A stretch of DNA of 64,000 nt, from positions 206,860-270,859 of the forward strand of contig NZ_QGDV01000004.1 in NCBI RefSeq assembly GCF_003149025.1, in the 5' to 3' direction. The stretch is from Rathayibacter iranicus NCPPB 2253 = VKM Ac-1602 (GTDB lineage: Bacteria > Actinomycetota > Actinomycetes > Actinomycetales > Microbacteriaceae). This document shows, piece after piece, positions 26,712-34,452 of the stretch. The position numbers and the translations under genes were made by a program. Numbering within the stretch: the stretch's first letter is position 1; every line of letters starts with the position of its first letter. The notes beneath the pieces are model-generated. The model made no database searches. It was not told where the DNA came from and was given only the letters and a program-made list of their open reading frames with translations.

Positions 26712-27341
26712 TTACTCGAGGGAGTCGCTGCGCCAGAGCCGCGCGCAGCTCACCAGCTCCGCTGCCGTCGTCGAGAGCCGCAGGGCTCGCGTGGTCAACT
26801 CGCTCGCGCGCCCGGCGTTCGTGAGCTCAACGTCGTCGGCAACCGAGGCGGCTCCGGAGGCACTCACCCGGCAGAACGCGGCTGCCCGATCGAGCGCGAC
26901 CGCGAAGTCGCCGTCGAAGACACCGCGAAGGATCCGGTCGGCCAGCTCGATGATTTCGGCCGGACCCGTCGGGGTGCTCGCACCGGCGACGACCGGGTCG
27001 ATCGTCGCCGACAACTCGACTCCGCGCTGATAGAGGAAGCTCGTGCTGTCCGGGTCTTGGCGGATGATGAGCCGCAGCAAATAGAGGCGCCACAGCGCAC
27101 CCGGGAGGCTCGCTGCGTTCGAGCGCGCCCACAGCTCTGCGAGCGCATCAATGCCGTTGTGATCGGTGTACTCGACCAACCGGTCGATGATCACGGGGTC
27201 AGGGTCGCTGCGGACGCGGCTGAGTAGGGCGATCGCCGTTTCGTGAGCGACACGGCTGATCTGGGCCGGATCCTCTCCTCCCTGGAACGCCTCGAAGACG
27301 TGGGAGGGGAACTTGGTCGGCTTGTGGAAGCCGTCGGTCAT
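26712..27341 (-). CDS. Conserved actinobacterial protein of unknown function
   Basis: 209-aa, mostly helical soluble protein without signal peptide or membrane segment. The start MTDGFHKPTKFPSHVFEAFQGGEDP is distinctive, with HETAIALLSRVRSDPDPVIIDRLVEYTDHNGIDALAELW forming repeated helices; the later part contains GPAEIIELADRILRGVFDGDFAVALDRAAAFC. Homologues in Microbacteriaceae are, as I recall, of unknown function and sometimes mislabelled as RNA polymerase subunits. It is transcribed away from the tRNA-Lys gene. Confidence 0.75.
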   Translation of the reverse strand: MTDGFHKPTKFPSHVFEAFQGGEDPAQISRVAHETAIALLSRVRSDPDPVIIDRLVEYTDHNGIDALAELWARSNAASLPGALWRLYLLRLIIRQDPDSTSFLYQRGVELSATIDPVVAGASTPTGPAEIIELADRILRGVFDGDFAVALDRAAAFCRVSASGAASVADDVELTNAGRASELTTRALRLSTTAAELVSCARLWRSDSLE

Positions 27342-27472
27342 GGGGCCGCCTTCCGCGGTCGTGCACACGCTCGCTCTCGCGCTCGCATGTCAGTCGGTTC
27401 GAGGAGGGTAACGCGTGCTCCTGCGCCACTATGCCCTGTGGCCCTCCGCTGTGGCGCTACCCTAGACCCCGC

Positions 27473-27545
27473 GGGCCTCTAGCTCAGTTGGCAGAGCAGC
27501 GGACTTTTAATCCGCGGGTCGTCGGTTCGAGCCCGACGGGGCCCA
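27473..27545 (+). tRNA. tRNA-Lys (anticodon TTT)
   Basis: 73-nt cloverleaf without encoded CCA: acceptor stem GGGCCTC/GGGGCCC (one G-T pair), D arm GCTCAGTTGGCAGAGC, anticodon arm with loop CTTTTAA, T arm GTCGG-TTCGAGC-CCGAC, discriminator A. Its 3' end is duplicated 1.67 kb downstream, marking it as an integration site. Confidence 0.97.
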
Positions 27546-27546
27546 C
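27518..27546. other. att site copy 1 (attL) within the tRNA-Lys 3' end
   Basis: 29 bp covering the T arm and acceptor 3' side recur at 29184-29212 with one mismatch. This is the usual footprint of tyrosine-recombinase integration into a tRNA gene that keeps the tRNA intact. Confidence 0.85.
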
Positions 27547-27618
27547 GATCACACTGGATAACGGGAACGACTAGGCCTCCACCCGCACAAATCCCGCGAG
27601 ATCGGACGGAGGAGCGCC

Positions 27619-28467
27619 GTGGAGCGACCGGGATGGTCCAACAAGCAATTGCGTCGGCTAGGTGAACACATCCGCGACGGAACTCAGCCTTCCAAAGACC
27701 TGCCCGCATATGACGAGGTCATGCTCTGGTTCAACGACCTGGCGACATTCGTGCAGCGAGAGACACGCGCCTTGAATTGGGAGCCGCTGCTCGGAACCCT
27801 TCGCCCCAACATCACCTCGCGTCCGAAGACGATCGACACGCTGAGACAGAAGTTGCAGCGAGATCACAACACCCCTCTCCCTTCGGTCCAGGACGTTGCT
27901 GGCGTCCGGTTCGAGGCGGAAATGTCCCTGGACGAGCAGGACGCGGTGGTCCACGCGATCGCGGCTCGTTTCGAGGTTCCACCTGAGAAGATCAAGGATC
28001 TCCGCGGAGACGGCGATGCGCACAGCGGCTACCGCGCCGTTCACCTCTGGCTGAACCTGAGCGGTCTCGGTCGAGTCGAGGTCCAGGTGCGAACTCATCT
28101 GCAGGGGATGTGGGCCAACGTCTACGAGGCGTTCGCGGACATCGCCGGGCGCGAAATCCGCTACGGGGTGATCCCCAGCGATCCCGTTCTGGCCCGCGAT
28201 GTCGAGCGAATGCAGAAGATCTCGACTACGGGAATCGCGGAGATGGAGAAGAGGCGCAACGGGTTGTTCAAGGTCGACCTACGCCTCGACGACCTCGAGC
28301 AGCGGCGTCTCCCCGTAAACGACCTGGAGAGCCAACATCTCCGGGCCCTTCGGCCGTCCGTAGATGAGGCGCGAGCGCGCATCGCGGAAGACGAGGCGGA
28401 GATCCGCAGGGATTTTGCGGATCTTGAAGCTACCCTGAGGCAACCACTGAGCACACGAGCGGAGTAA
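27619..28467 (+). CDS. RelA/SpoT-like nucleotide pyrophosphotransferase (candidate toxSAS toxin)
   Basis: 282-aa protein with one alarmone-synthetase domain and no hydrolase, TGS or ACT domain. Catalytic motifs look intact: SRPKTIDTL (67-75), QDVAGVRF (91-98), HSGYRAVHL (135-143, base-stacking Tyr138) and VEVQVRT (153-159, Glu154). A helical N-terminal extension (1-60) and a charged coiled-coil-like tail (about 225-275) flank it. GTG start with GGAGGA upstream. It sits directly after tRNA-Lys, 7 bp before a 74-aa gene, inside a mini-element. That context fits small alarmone synthetases acting as toxins (toxSAS) or in phage defence; a housekeeping small synthetase is the alternative. Confidence 0.8.
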   Translation: MERPGWSNKQLRRLGEHIRDGTQPSKDLPAYDEVMLWFNDLATFVQRETRALNWEPLLGTLRPNITSRPKTIDTLRQKLQRDHNTPLPSVQDVAGVRFEAEMSLDEQDAVVHAIAARFEVPPEKIKDLRGDGDAHSGYRAVHLWLNLSGLGRVEVQVRTHLQGMWANVYEAFADIAGREIRYGVIPSDPVLARDVERMQKISTTGIAEMEKRRNGLFKVDLRLDDLEQRRLPVNDLESQHLRALRPSVDEARARIAEDEAEIRRDFADLEATLRQPLSTRAE

Positions 28468-28474
28468 AAATCGC

Positions 28475-28699
28475 ATGTCAGGATTTCTGATCGAGTACAA
28501 CCGGCGATCATCGGACTGGCGGCTCACCGAGTACACGGGTGAAGATGGCCCTCGCGATGCGATGATCAACCGTCTGCGTCTCGAGCGCGAGCGGACCGAT
28601 GGGGACTGGGAAATCGCCGCCCTTGCGAGCGACTCGCTCGACAGCCTGCAGGAGACCCACAGCCGCTACTTCAGAGGTAAAGAGTTGGCGAGCGCCTAG
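28475..28699 (+). CDS. 74-aa partner of the RelA/SpoT-like protein (candidate antitoxin)
   Basis: Small soluble protein: FLIEYNRRSSDWRLTEYTG looks like a beta-hairpin, followed by charged helices (DAMINRLRLERERTDGDWEIAAL) and SDSLDSLQETHSRYFRG. It starts 7 bp after the synthetase stop and ends just before a terminator, so the two form a bicistron. No named family recognised. Size, position and invariable pairing in a mobile context suggest it modulates or neutralises the synthetase (inference only). Confidence 0.7.
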   Translation: MSGFLIEYNRRSSDWRLTEYTGEDGPRDAMINRLRLERERTDGDWEIAALASDSLDSLQETHSRYFRGKELASA

Positions 28700-28717
28700 C
28701 AGCCACGACCACGACCA

Positions 28718-28755
28718 CGACGAAGGGGACCAGCTTCTGCTGGTTCCCTTCGTCG
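28718..28755 (+). terminator. Terminator of the synthetase bicistron
   Basis: 17-bp stem with one G-T wobble (CGACGAAGGGGACCAGC and its complement), 4-nt loop, 18 bp after the 74-aa gene. Confidence 0.8.
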
Positions 28756-28947
28756 GTCCTAGCCGTCAAGAGTCGGGCGGCGCCTCTCACGCGTGTTGGC
28801 CTCTCTAACCGGGCGGGAGTACCTAGAACGGACCTGCACTCCACCCGGGCAAAACCACTGATCCTTGGATGATCCCGCGCCTCCCGGCCGACTCACGAGT
28901 GCGCTTCGCGTCGGGCGCATACGGGTACGCGGTCCGCACGGCCTTGC

Positions 28948-29049
28948 ATGGGAGGCGGCGGCAGCCCGTCGATGACGCAGGACGTCTACGTGGGGCGCAA
29001 GGCGACCGGCTCGAAAGCAGCCGACGCGCTCGATCGAACCATCGAGTAG
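28948..29049 (+). pseudogene. Integrase remnant (C-terminus of a tyrosine recombinase)
   Basis: A short frame contains SPSMTQDVYVGRKATGS and AADALDRTIE before a stop. MTQDVY with an Arg two residues on is the stretch carrying the catalytic tyrosine in actinobacterial phage/ICE integrases. The rest of the enzyme is absent: upstream sequence (28756-28947) is not open in this frame. It points toward the att copy 135 bp downstream, the usual int-attP layout. Confidence 0.65.
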
Positions 29050-29183
29050 ACCCCGCATCTACCCCGCAGAATGCCCGCCATCGGGAGCAATTGGGCGCGA
29101 TGTCGCGGCATGAGCCTGTCCCGAGATCGTGCGGCCTCGAGACCGGCAGGCACCACGCGGAACCTCACTCCGACCACTCCGCT

Positions 29184-29212
29184 GTCGTCGGTTCGAGCCC
29201 GACGGAGCCCAC
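29184..29212. other. att site copy 2 (attR)
   Basis: 29-bp direct repeat of the tRNA-Lys 3' end (27518-27546), one mismatch (A for G in the acceptor strand). No tRNA 5' half precedes it, so it is not a second tRNA. It bounds a 1.67-kb mini-element on the right. Confidence 0.85.
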
Positions 29213-29238
29213 CGCTCCCACCGAACCCCGACGCTCGG

Positions 29239-29805
29239 CTACTCGGCGAGCTGTGCGGCTCGCTCGAAGGCGCGGAGGAGATGGTCGCGTTTGCCCGCCT
29301 GGTTCATGGAGCGCTGACTCGGGTGCCATGAGTTGATGACCGTCGGCCCATGAGAGATGGAGGGCGCAATGTGCTTCGCCCATCCCTCGGTCGGTTGAGC
29401 GCCAGAGGTGACCACGACGCGAAGATCAGGCAACAACGGCAGAAGGCGTTGTAGCTCCAGCGCGCCCTGCTGAATTTCCGAAGCATTCGGCGCCCGAACC
29501 GAGCCCAAGTACCAGGGGACGATGTTCCACAGCAACGTGTGCTCATGAAGCCCCGCCTCAGTGCGGAGCGTCCACGCCGTGGCAGCGGTCGCATCATTGT
29601 TGTCGACCGAGACAAAGCCGGAACCGGCTCCGTCGTCCGCCCTCGGACTGGGGGATTCGAGCAGAACAAGCGCGCGGGCATGGATGCCCGCCTCAGCGGA
29701 ATCAAAGTTGGGCACCGCGACGTCTGGATCCTTTCGGGCACGCCGGGCAAGCAGCCCTTCTCGCCAAGCGCGTAGCGGCACGCTGGACTGCTGGCGATCA
29801 AGCAT
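29239..29805 (-). CDS. Uracil-DNA glycosylase superfamily protein
   Basis: 188-aa protein with the two UDG-fold motifs: LLESPSP at 48-54 (motif A, the water-activating loop) and WHPSQRSMN at about 160-168 (motif B, leucine-loop region), plus GSGFVSVDNNDATA and LLWNIVPWYLGS. Members excise uracil or related bases; this subgroup is not, to my knowledge, characterised. It reads toward the att copy, just outside the mini-element. Distinct from the housekeeping family-1 UDG because GQDPYH is absent. It may be repair or defence cargo. Confidence 0.75.
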   Translation of the reverse strand: MLDRQQSSVPLRAWREGLLARRARKDPDVAVPNFDSAEAGIHARALVLLESPSPRADDGAGSGFVSVDNNDATAATAWTLRTEAGLHEHTLLWNIVPWYLGSVRAPNASEIQQGALELQRLLPLLPDLRVVVTSGAQPTEGWAKHIAPSISHGPTVINSWHPSQRSMNQAGKRDHLLRAFERAAQLAE

Positions 29806-30024
29806 CGACCTTCGCTCGGCACGCGTCTTGGAATCAGCAAGGCCGCGGGGCGCACTCAGGAATATGGCTAGACGCTACTCCCCATCTGTGGACCCCAAGT
29901 CACGGCATATCGACCGTTAATAAGATGTGCAAGGACGTCGCGCACAGCCTGAAACGGCGCAAGTGCGACGGACCCCGCCGACAACCGAGTCTCAGCAGAT
30001 CGGCAGAGCGACACTACCCCGCCA

Positions 30025-30213
30025 TCATTCGTGGCAGAGCGACCACACCGCGTCGGGATAGTCGCGAGGCCTCTCACCGACGAGGAGGCGCCAGCGGCCG
30101 CCGTGGTGATCGACGAGGCGACCGGTGACTACCTCGGAGAGCCAGTCGGAGTCGATCCGGTACCAGCGGACGAGGCGGACGGTGGTGGCAGAGTGCGGGG
30201 GGCGACTCGACAT
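30025..30213 (-). CDS. 62-aa protein of unknown function
   Basis: ATG at 30213 with GAAGGAA 8 bp upstream starts MSSRPPHSATTVRLVRWYRIDS, followed by WLSEVVTGRLVDHHGGRWRLL and PRDYPDAVWSLCHE. Trp/Arg-rich, beta-strand-like, similar in flavour to small phage-element proteins; no family recognised. The 219 bp between it and the UDG-like gene (29806-30024) contain nothing I can support. Confidence 0.5.
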   Translation of the reverse strand: MSSRPPHSATTVRLVRWYRIDSDWLSEVVTGRLVDHHGGRWRLLVGERPRDYPDAVWSLCHE

Positions 30214-30332
30214 CGGGGGTTCCTTCGCGACGGCGGGAGGGAGCGCGGGGGCAAGGGCGGCATTCGGCTGGCGAACGGGCGCCGGCCCGAGCCGGCGTGA
30301 CACCGGTTGTCGGCGGGCCTGGGGTGGGCGGT

Positions 30333-30348
30333 ATCCGGATAACCGGAT
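30333..30348. other. 16-bp inverted repeat in the accessory spacer
   Basis: ATCCGG-ATAA-CCGGAT with perfect arms, within the 455-bp gap 30214-30668. A 13-bp direct repeat GCGTGACACCGGT flanks it at 30295-30307 and 30481-30493. Possibly an operator or recombination scar. No gene is supported in this gap. Confidence 0.35.
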
Positions 30349-30565
30349 GCTGGAACTCTAGACGGCGCGGCCGCCGCTGTCTGTCCCGGGAACCGACACG
30401 TGAAAATGACGACACTCAGGAAAGCGCCTTTGGCCTCCCCGCCCACGTGCCTCAATGGAGGGGCGCGGGCGGGGCCGAGCGCGTGACACCGGTGACGGCG
30501 ACCACGAAGCTCAACGACGAACGCCGGGTGGCTCTTTGAATTAACCGAAACGGCCTGAAATTCTC

Positions 30566-30595
30566 TTGAGATTGATCAAAATCCTCCGTGAGTAT
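30566..30595 (+). promoter_or_regulatory. Candidate promoter of the secreted-protein cassette
   Basis: TTGAGA (30566-30571) and GAGTAT (30590-30595) with an 18-bp spacer, in a strikingly AT-rich stretch that begins near 30536. A TTGATCAA palindrome lies in the spacer. The start codon at 30669 implies a leader of about 65 nt. Confidence 0.4.
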
Positions 30596-30668
30596 GGAAA
30601 GTTAACTCTTGCTACTCAAGAACGATTTTCGACACAGACTGAAAATTAGCACAGATGTGGGGTTCATT

Positions 30669-31115
30669 ATGAGCGTCAGTGTGAAAGCTCGTGTATTCGG
30701 AGGAGTTCTCGGCTGCTGCCTCTTATCAGCCGAGTTCCTTCCCGTGTCTTCGGCGAGGGCCGACGATTCTTCTTGCGACTATTCGATGTCGACGCTCGAG
30801 TACTCATGCTCGGGCAGCGAGGCGGTGAGACAGCCAAAGGATGTCATAGGAGCGAGGATCTACAGCAAGAAGGGTTTCCAGGGTCGCGAATTGACGATCT
30901 GGGTACCAGGATTCTGCCCGAAAGACAATCGCGTGGACTGGCTTCTGGCCCTCGGCGATGAATTGCGCGCACAGGTGAGTTCTGTTCAATCCTGGTCGGA
31001 CTGCTGGGTGTGGCTCTATCGAAAAGATGGGTCGCGCGAAGGGCCGTACCGCTCCGACGTCCCCGATGTAGGGAGCAACATAGATGAACAGGCCATTGTG
31101 GTGGGGCTGAGTTGA
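30669..31115 (+). CDS. Secreted cysteine-containing protein (beta/gamma-crystallin or I36-inhibitor-like)
   Basis: 148-aa protein with a signal peptide (cleavage near Ala31, SSARA). The mature domain has four cysteines (DSSCDYSM, YSCSGSEA, GFCPKDN, SDCWVWLY) and the strand pattern IYSKKGFQGRELTIW, reminiscent of Greek-key beta/gamma-crystallins and the I36 peptidase-inhibitor family; assignment is tentative. ATG at 30669 was chosen for the signal peptide. GC content is below the chromosome average. Its stop overlaps the next gene's start (TGATG). Confidence 0.65.
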   Translation: MSVSVKARVFGGVLGCCLLSAEFLPVSSARADDSSCDYSMSTLEYSCSGSEAVRQPKDVIGARIYSKKGFQGRELTIWVPGFCPKDNRVDWLLALGDELRAQVSSVQSWSDCWVWLYRKDGSREGPYRSDVPDVGSNIDEQAIVVGLS

Positions 31116-31699
31116 TGATGAAGTGTCTTTTCCGTGCAACCCTTGCTGTCACCCTGGCTATCCCGGTGATGGTGACAGGCGCCACATCCGCGAGCGCCGA
31201 CGATCGACCAACCGTCACTCAGCTCCTTGAACTCTGTAACAAGGGAACCCCGGACTCTTGCGTCTTCCATCCGCGCCGGGTGGAGATCTTCGACAGCCCT
31301 CCGCAATTGGCGGGTTCGAGCACCAACTGCTCCCCCTATAACGCCACGCGGGTAATTCGCTACGACGCACTCAGCGGGACGACGAACACATGGGGCGTCG
31401 AAGTGAATGCGAGAACGAAGCTCGGCGAAGCATTCGAGGTCGGGGTCTCGGCTACTGTCCAGCATCAGTGGCTCTGGACTGACACCAGGGGGGACGAGAT
31501 CCGTCAGGACATCGGCCCCCGCGGAGCCGTGAACATCTGGGCCGCTAAGCAATCGACTCGGGTGGCGGGCACCTGGGAGATTCACTTTGGCTCGCGTTAT
31601 TTCGGGCACTACATCTGGTACGTCGACGGCTCCGTTACCGGGCAAGTCGTCGGGCAGGGCTGGGAATTCCGGACCGAGCAAGTGCCGGCCGACTGCTGA
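31115..31699 (+). CDS. Secreted protein resembling ETX/MTX2-type (aerolysin-like) pore formers
   Basis: 194-aa protein with a signal peptide cleaved near Ala28. The mature part has NCSPYNATRVIRYDALSG, a long amphipathic Ser/Thr/Val-rich hairpin (TNTWGVEVNARTKLGEAF, then EVGVSATVQHQWLW) and GTWEIHFGSRYFGHYIWYV. Similar secreted proteins in Streptomyces, from memory, share the TNxxGVEV hairpin and HFGxRYxGHYIW end and resemble the stem of aerolysin-fold toxins. Adjacent ATGs at 31115 and 31118; the first overlaps the preceding stop. It is probably co-secreted with the upstream protein. Activity unproven. Confidence 0.6.
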   Translation: MMKCLFRATLAVTLAIPVMVTGATSASADDRPTVTQLLELCNKGTPDSCVFHPRRVEIFDSPPQLAGSSTNCSPYNATRVIRYDALSGTTNTWGVEVNARTKLGEAFEVGVSATVQHQWLWTDTRGDEIRQDIGPRGAVNIWAAKQSTRVAGTWEIHFGSRYFGHYIWYVDGSVTGQVVGQGWEFRTEQVPADC

Positions 31700-31876
31700 A
31701 TCCGGATCGCACGGTCTTGAGGAGGCGCGGACTCAGAACCGCTGACCGGCTGTGGTGCACCACTGTGCCACGACTCCTTAAGAAGAGGACCACCTGCCGA
31801 AATAAGACTGCGTGCCCGGAGGGGGGCGCGGCCCTAAATTGATGCTCAGCCGTGTCGCGCCCCGCCAGGAGAAACT

Positions 31877-32158
31877 TCAATCGTGGCTGTTGCTGCCGTT
31901 GCCGCGTCCGGTCGAGGACTGCAAGCGGTCGATGTGTTCGGAGGCCTGCGCCTTGGTGAGGTCGGCGGGGAGCGTCTCGCCCGCCTCGCGGGCAAGGGTG
32001 TCGAGGTAACTGCGCTGCGGGCCGGTCATCGGCTCGTCTCCGGTCACCCAGTCGGAGGGATCCTTGCTGGCACTGGTGTCACTACCGTCATCAGCACGGG
32101 CGCCGAGAACATCGCCCTCGGTCTTGACATCGGGATCGGTGGTGTTGTCATCGCTCAT
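31877..32158 (-). CDS. DUF3072 domain protein
   Basis: 93-aa hydrophilic protein. The N-terminal half is acidic and disordered; the C-terminal half has the DUF3072 core DPSDWVTGDEPMTGPQRSYL followed by LAREAGETLPADLTKAQASEHIDRLQ, a SAP-like helical module. Function unknown; common in actinobacteria. It marks the return to ordinary chromosomal sequence after the accessory block. The spacer 31700-31876 shows no feature. Confidence 0.85.
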   Translation of the reverse strand: MSDDNTTDPDVKTEGDVLGARADDGSDTSASKDPSDWVTGDEPMTGPQRSYLDTLAREAGETLPADLTKAQASEHIDRLQSSTGRGNGSNSHD

Positions 32159-32224
32159 GCTCCGACGCTACGCCCGACCACCGACACTGACGAGGGCTTG
32201 CGGAGCAGTCTCCTGCAGCCCGCT

Positions 32225-33493
32225 TCAGGAGCCGAGCAGCGCGTGCGCGATGGTGAAGATCACCAGGCCAGCCAGCGAGCCGACGACGGTGCCGTTGATC
32301 CGGATGAACTGGAGATCCTTGCCGACCTGCAACTCGAGCTTCTCGGAGGTCTCTCGCGGGTCCCAGCGGTGAATAGTGTCGCCGATGATGCTGGCGATGT
32401 CCGTGCGGTACCGGTCGACGAGGTTGGCTGCGACCGATCCGATCCAGGAGTCGACGGTCGCCGCAAGGCCCGCGTCGGTCGAGAGGCGGCGGCCGAGATC
32501 GACCACGATCGACTCGATGCTGCCGCGCAGCGGACTCTCCGGGTCATCCATCGCGACCAGGAGTGAGGCCTTGGTCGCCTCCCAGGCGTCGCCCGCGAGT
32601 TCGCGCACGCGCGGGCTGTCGAAGGCGCGGTTCTTGATCTCCTCGACGCGGGCGATCAGGTCGGGATCGGTGCCGAGATCCTGCGCAAGAGTGGCGAGGT
32701 AGCCATCGATCGCGACCCGGAACGGGTGCCCCTGGTCGTCGCGCACAGCCGCGACGAAGACGAGCGCCTCGTGGTACAGCCGCTCGTCGACCGCTCGACT
32801 GACCGCTGAAGGCAGCCAGCTCGGCAACCGTCCGCTGACCATTCGCGTGAAGCTCTGCGGGTTCGCGGCGAGCCAGGTCTCGGCCTGCTCGACCAGTGTG
32901 TCGACGAGGCGGCGGTGATGTCCGGCCTCGACCACGCTGCCCACCAGCGAACCCAGCGGCGGACCCCACTGCGGATCGAGGAGGTGGCGCCGCGCCAGCG
33001 CCTCGATCACGCGCTGCACATCCGAATCGTCAAGCAGTGCGATCGCCGAGCGCACGGCCGCCGCACTCTCGCCGCCCACCCGGTGTGCGTTCTCAGGTTC
33101 GGCGAGCCAGAGGCCGGCGCGACGGGCGATCCCGAAGGAGTCGAGCTTCTCGCGGACGATGGCGCCGCGGAGGAAGTTCTCCTCGACAAACTGCGAGAGA
33201 CTAGCCCCGATCTCGTCCTTCTTGGTCGGGATGATCGCTGTGTGCGGGATCGGCAAGCCCAGCGGCCGCCGAAACAGCGCCGTCACCGCGAACCAGTCGG
33301 CGAGCGCGCCGACCATGCCACCCTCGCTCGCAGCGCGCACCCACTGAAGCCCGGGGTAGCGCTCCTGCAGCGCGAACGAGATCGCGAACACGATCGCCAT
33401 CACAACGAGCAGGCCCGTCGCGAGCCGCTTCATCCGGACGAGGGCAACGCGCTTTGCCTCATCGTCTCGCCCGACTGCCACCAGGGTCGTCAT
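32225..33493 (-). CDS. DUF445 family membrane protein
   Basis: 422-aa protein with an N-terminal membrane helix (LATGLLVVMAIVFAISFAL), the DUF445 signature ASEGGMVGALADWFAVTALF, PIPHTAIIPTKKDEIG, a long helical middle and a C-terminal helix (GSLAGLVIFTIAHALLG). YheB/YjiN-like proteins are cell-envelope associated, with unknown role. ATG at 33493 overlaps the upstream aldose-epimerase stop by 4 bp, so it is the second gene of that operon. Confidence 0.88.
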   Translation of the reverse strand: MTTLVAVGRDDEAKRVALVRMKRLATGLLVVMAIVFAISFALQERYPGLQWVRAASEGGMVGALADWFAVTALFRRPLGLPIPHTAIIPTKKDEIGASLSQFVEENFLRGAIVREKLDSFGIARRAGLWLAEPENAHRVGGESAAAVRSAIALLDDSDVQRVIEALARRHLLDPQWGPPLGSLVGSVVEAGHHRRLVDTLVEQAETWLAANPQSFTRMVSGRLPSWLPSAVSRAVDERLYHEALVFVAAVRDDQGHPFRVAIDGYLATLAQDLGTDPDLIARVEEIKNRAFDSPRVRELAGDAWEATKASLLVAMDDPESPLRGSIESIVVDLGRRLSTDAGLAATVDSWIGSVAANLVDRYRTDIASIIGDTIHRWDPRETSEKLELQVGKDLQFIRINGTVVGSLAGLVIFTIAHALLGS

Positions 33494-34443
33494 GACGCGG
33501 TGGGGAACCCCTCGTGACGGATACCCCACGCGACAGTCCATTCCTCACCCGGCTCCAGCCAGCGCAAACCCTGCCCGCTGGTAAGAGCGCCGGCCGGAGC
33601 GGTCATCGGCTCGACCGCGATCGCGGTCTTCATCTCGTCGCCGTCGGGAAAGATCCGGGTGATGAAGACCTGGATGAAGTTGTACGAGGCGTCGGCCCAG
33701 AGAAGCACGCTGCGGCCGTCGGCGGCGCGGAGTCCGTGCACGCTCTCGCCGTCGACCATCCGCACGTCGGCCCAAGCGTCGTCGAGTTCGAGGTCACCGA
33801 TGCGGCGGCCACCGCGTAGGTCCCAGTCAGTGCCGTCGACCGGGCTCTGACCGGTGGGATTGAGGCGCTCGTCGACCTCGATGTGCACGGCAGCGTCCAC
33901 GGTGATTTCGAGTTCATCGGTGGGGATGTCGCCGATGGCCAGGAAGGGATGCGTGCCGACCGCGACCGGAGCCTCGTCCGCTCCGACATTGACGACGCGG
34001 TGTACGACCCTCAGTCCGTCGGCCTGCAGCTCATAGCGGACCGAGGTCTCGAGGTGGAACGGATAGCCCGTCTGCGGCACGACCGGCGCCGCGAGTTCGA
34101 CGAAGGAGGGGCCATGGTCGACCAGGCGGTAGGGGGTGCTGACCAGCAACCCGTGTATGGCGTTGTGGTATTTCGGCTCGGTGATGGCGAGCTGGAGCGT
34201 CTCGCCGCGGTGCTGCCAGCGGCCATCCTTCACCCGGTTGGGCCAGGGGATGAGCACGATTCCCGAGCCGAACGGCGGGACGGTGCTCTCGGGGTAGGAG
34301 GCGGTGATCTCGACTCCATCGACCGAGAGGTGACGCAGGCCTGCTGCCACCTCCGTCACGACGGCGTGGAGGTTGCGTCCGTCTGCGCTGAGGTCGAGCG
34401 AGAACTGGCGCCCGGTGGCGGGGGCGGGGGTGAAGTCGGCCAT
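33490..34443 (-). CDS. Aldose 1-epimerase family protein (GalM-like)
   Basis: 317-aa sugar mutarotase-like enzyme. Features: GSGIVLIPWPNRVKDGRW, HNAIHGLL (catalytic His region), VGTHPFLAIGD with the second His, and VEPMTAPAGALTSG near the end containing the catalytic Glu. This is the actinobacterial GalM subgroup; the neighbours galT and galK and a DeoR regulator suggest it supplies alpha-galactose for galactokinase. Ends 4 bp inside the DUF445 gene. Confidence 0.85.
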   Translation of the reverse strand: MADFTPAPATGRQFSLDLSADGRNLHAVVTEVAAGLRHLSVDGVEITASYPESTVPPFGSGIVLIPWPNRVKDGRWQHRGETLQLAITEPKYHNAIHGLLVSTPYRLVDHGPSFVELAAPVVPQTGYPFHLETSVRYELQADGLRVVHRVVNVGADEAPVAVGTHPFLAIGDIPTDELEITVDAAVHIEVDERLNPTGQSPVDGTDWDLRGGRRIGDLELDDAWADVRMVDGESVHGLRAADGRSVLLWADASYNFIQVFITRIFPDGDEMKTAIAVEPMTAPAGALTSGQGLRWLEPGEEWTVAWGIRHEGFPTAS

Positions 34444-34452
34444 CCCTCAATC

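Noticed and set aside
29184..29212. A second tRNA gene
   Set aside because: Only the T arm and acceptor 3' strand are present; no D arm, anticodon arm or 5' acceptor precedes them. It fits an att copy.
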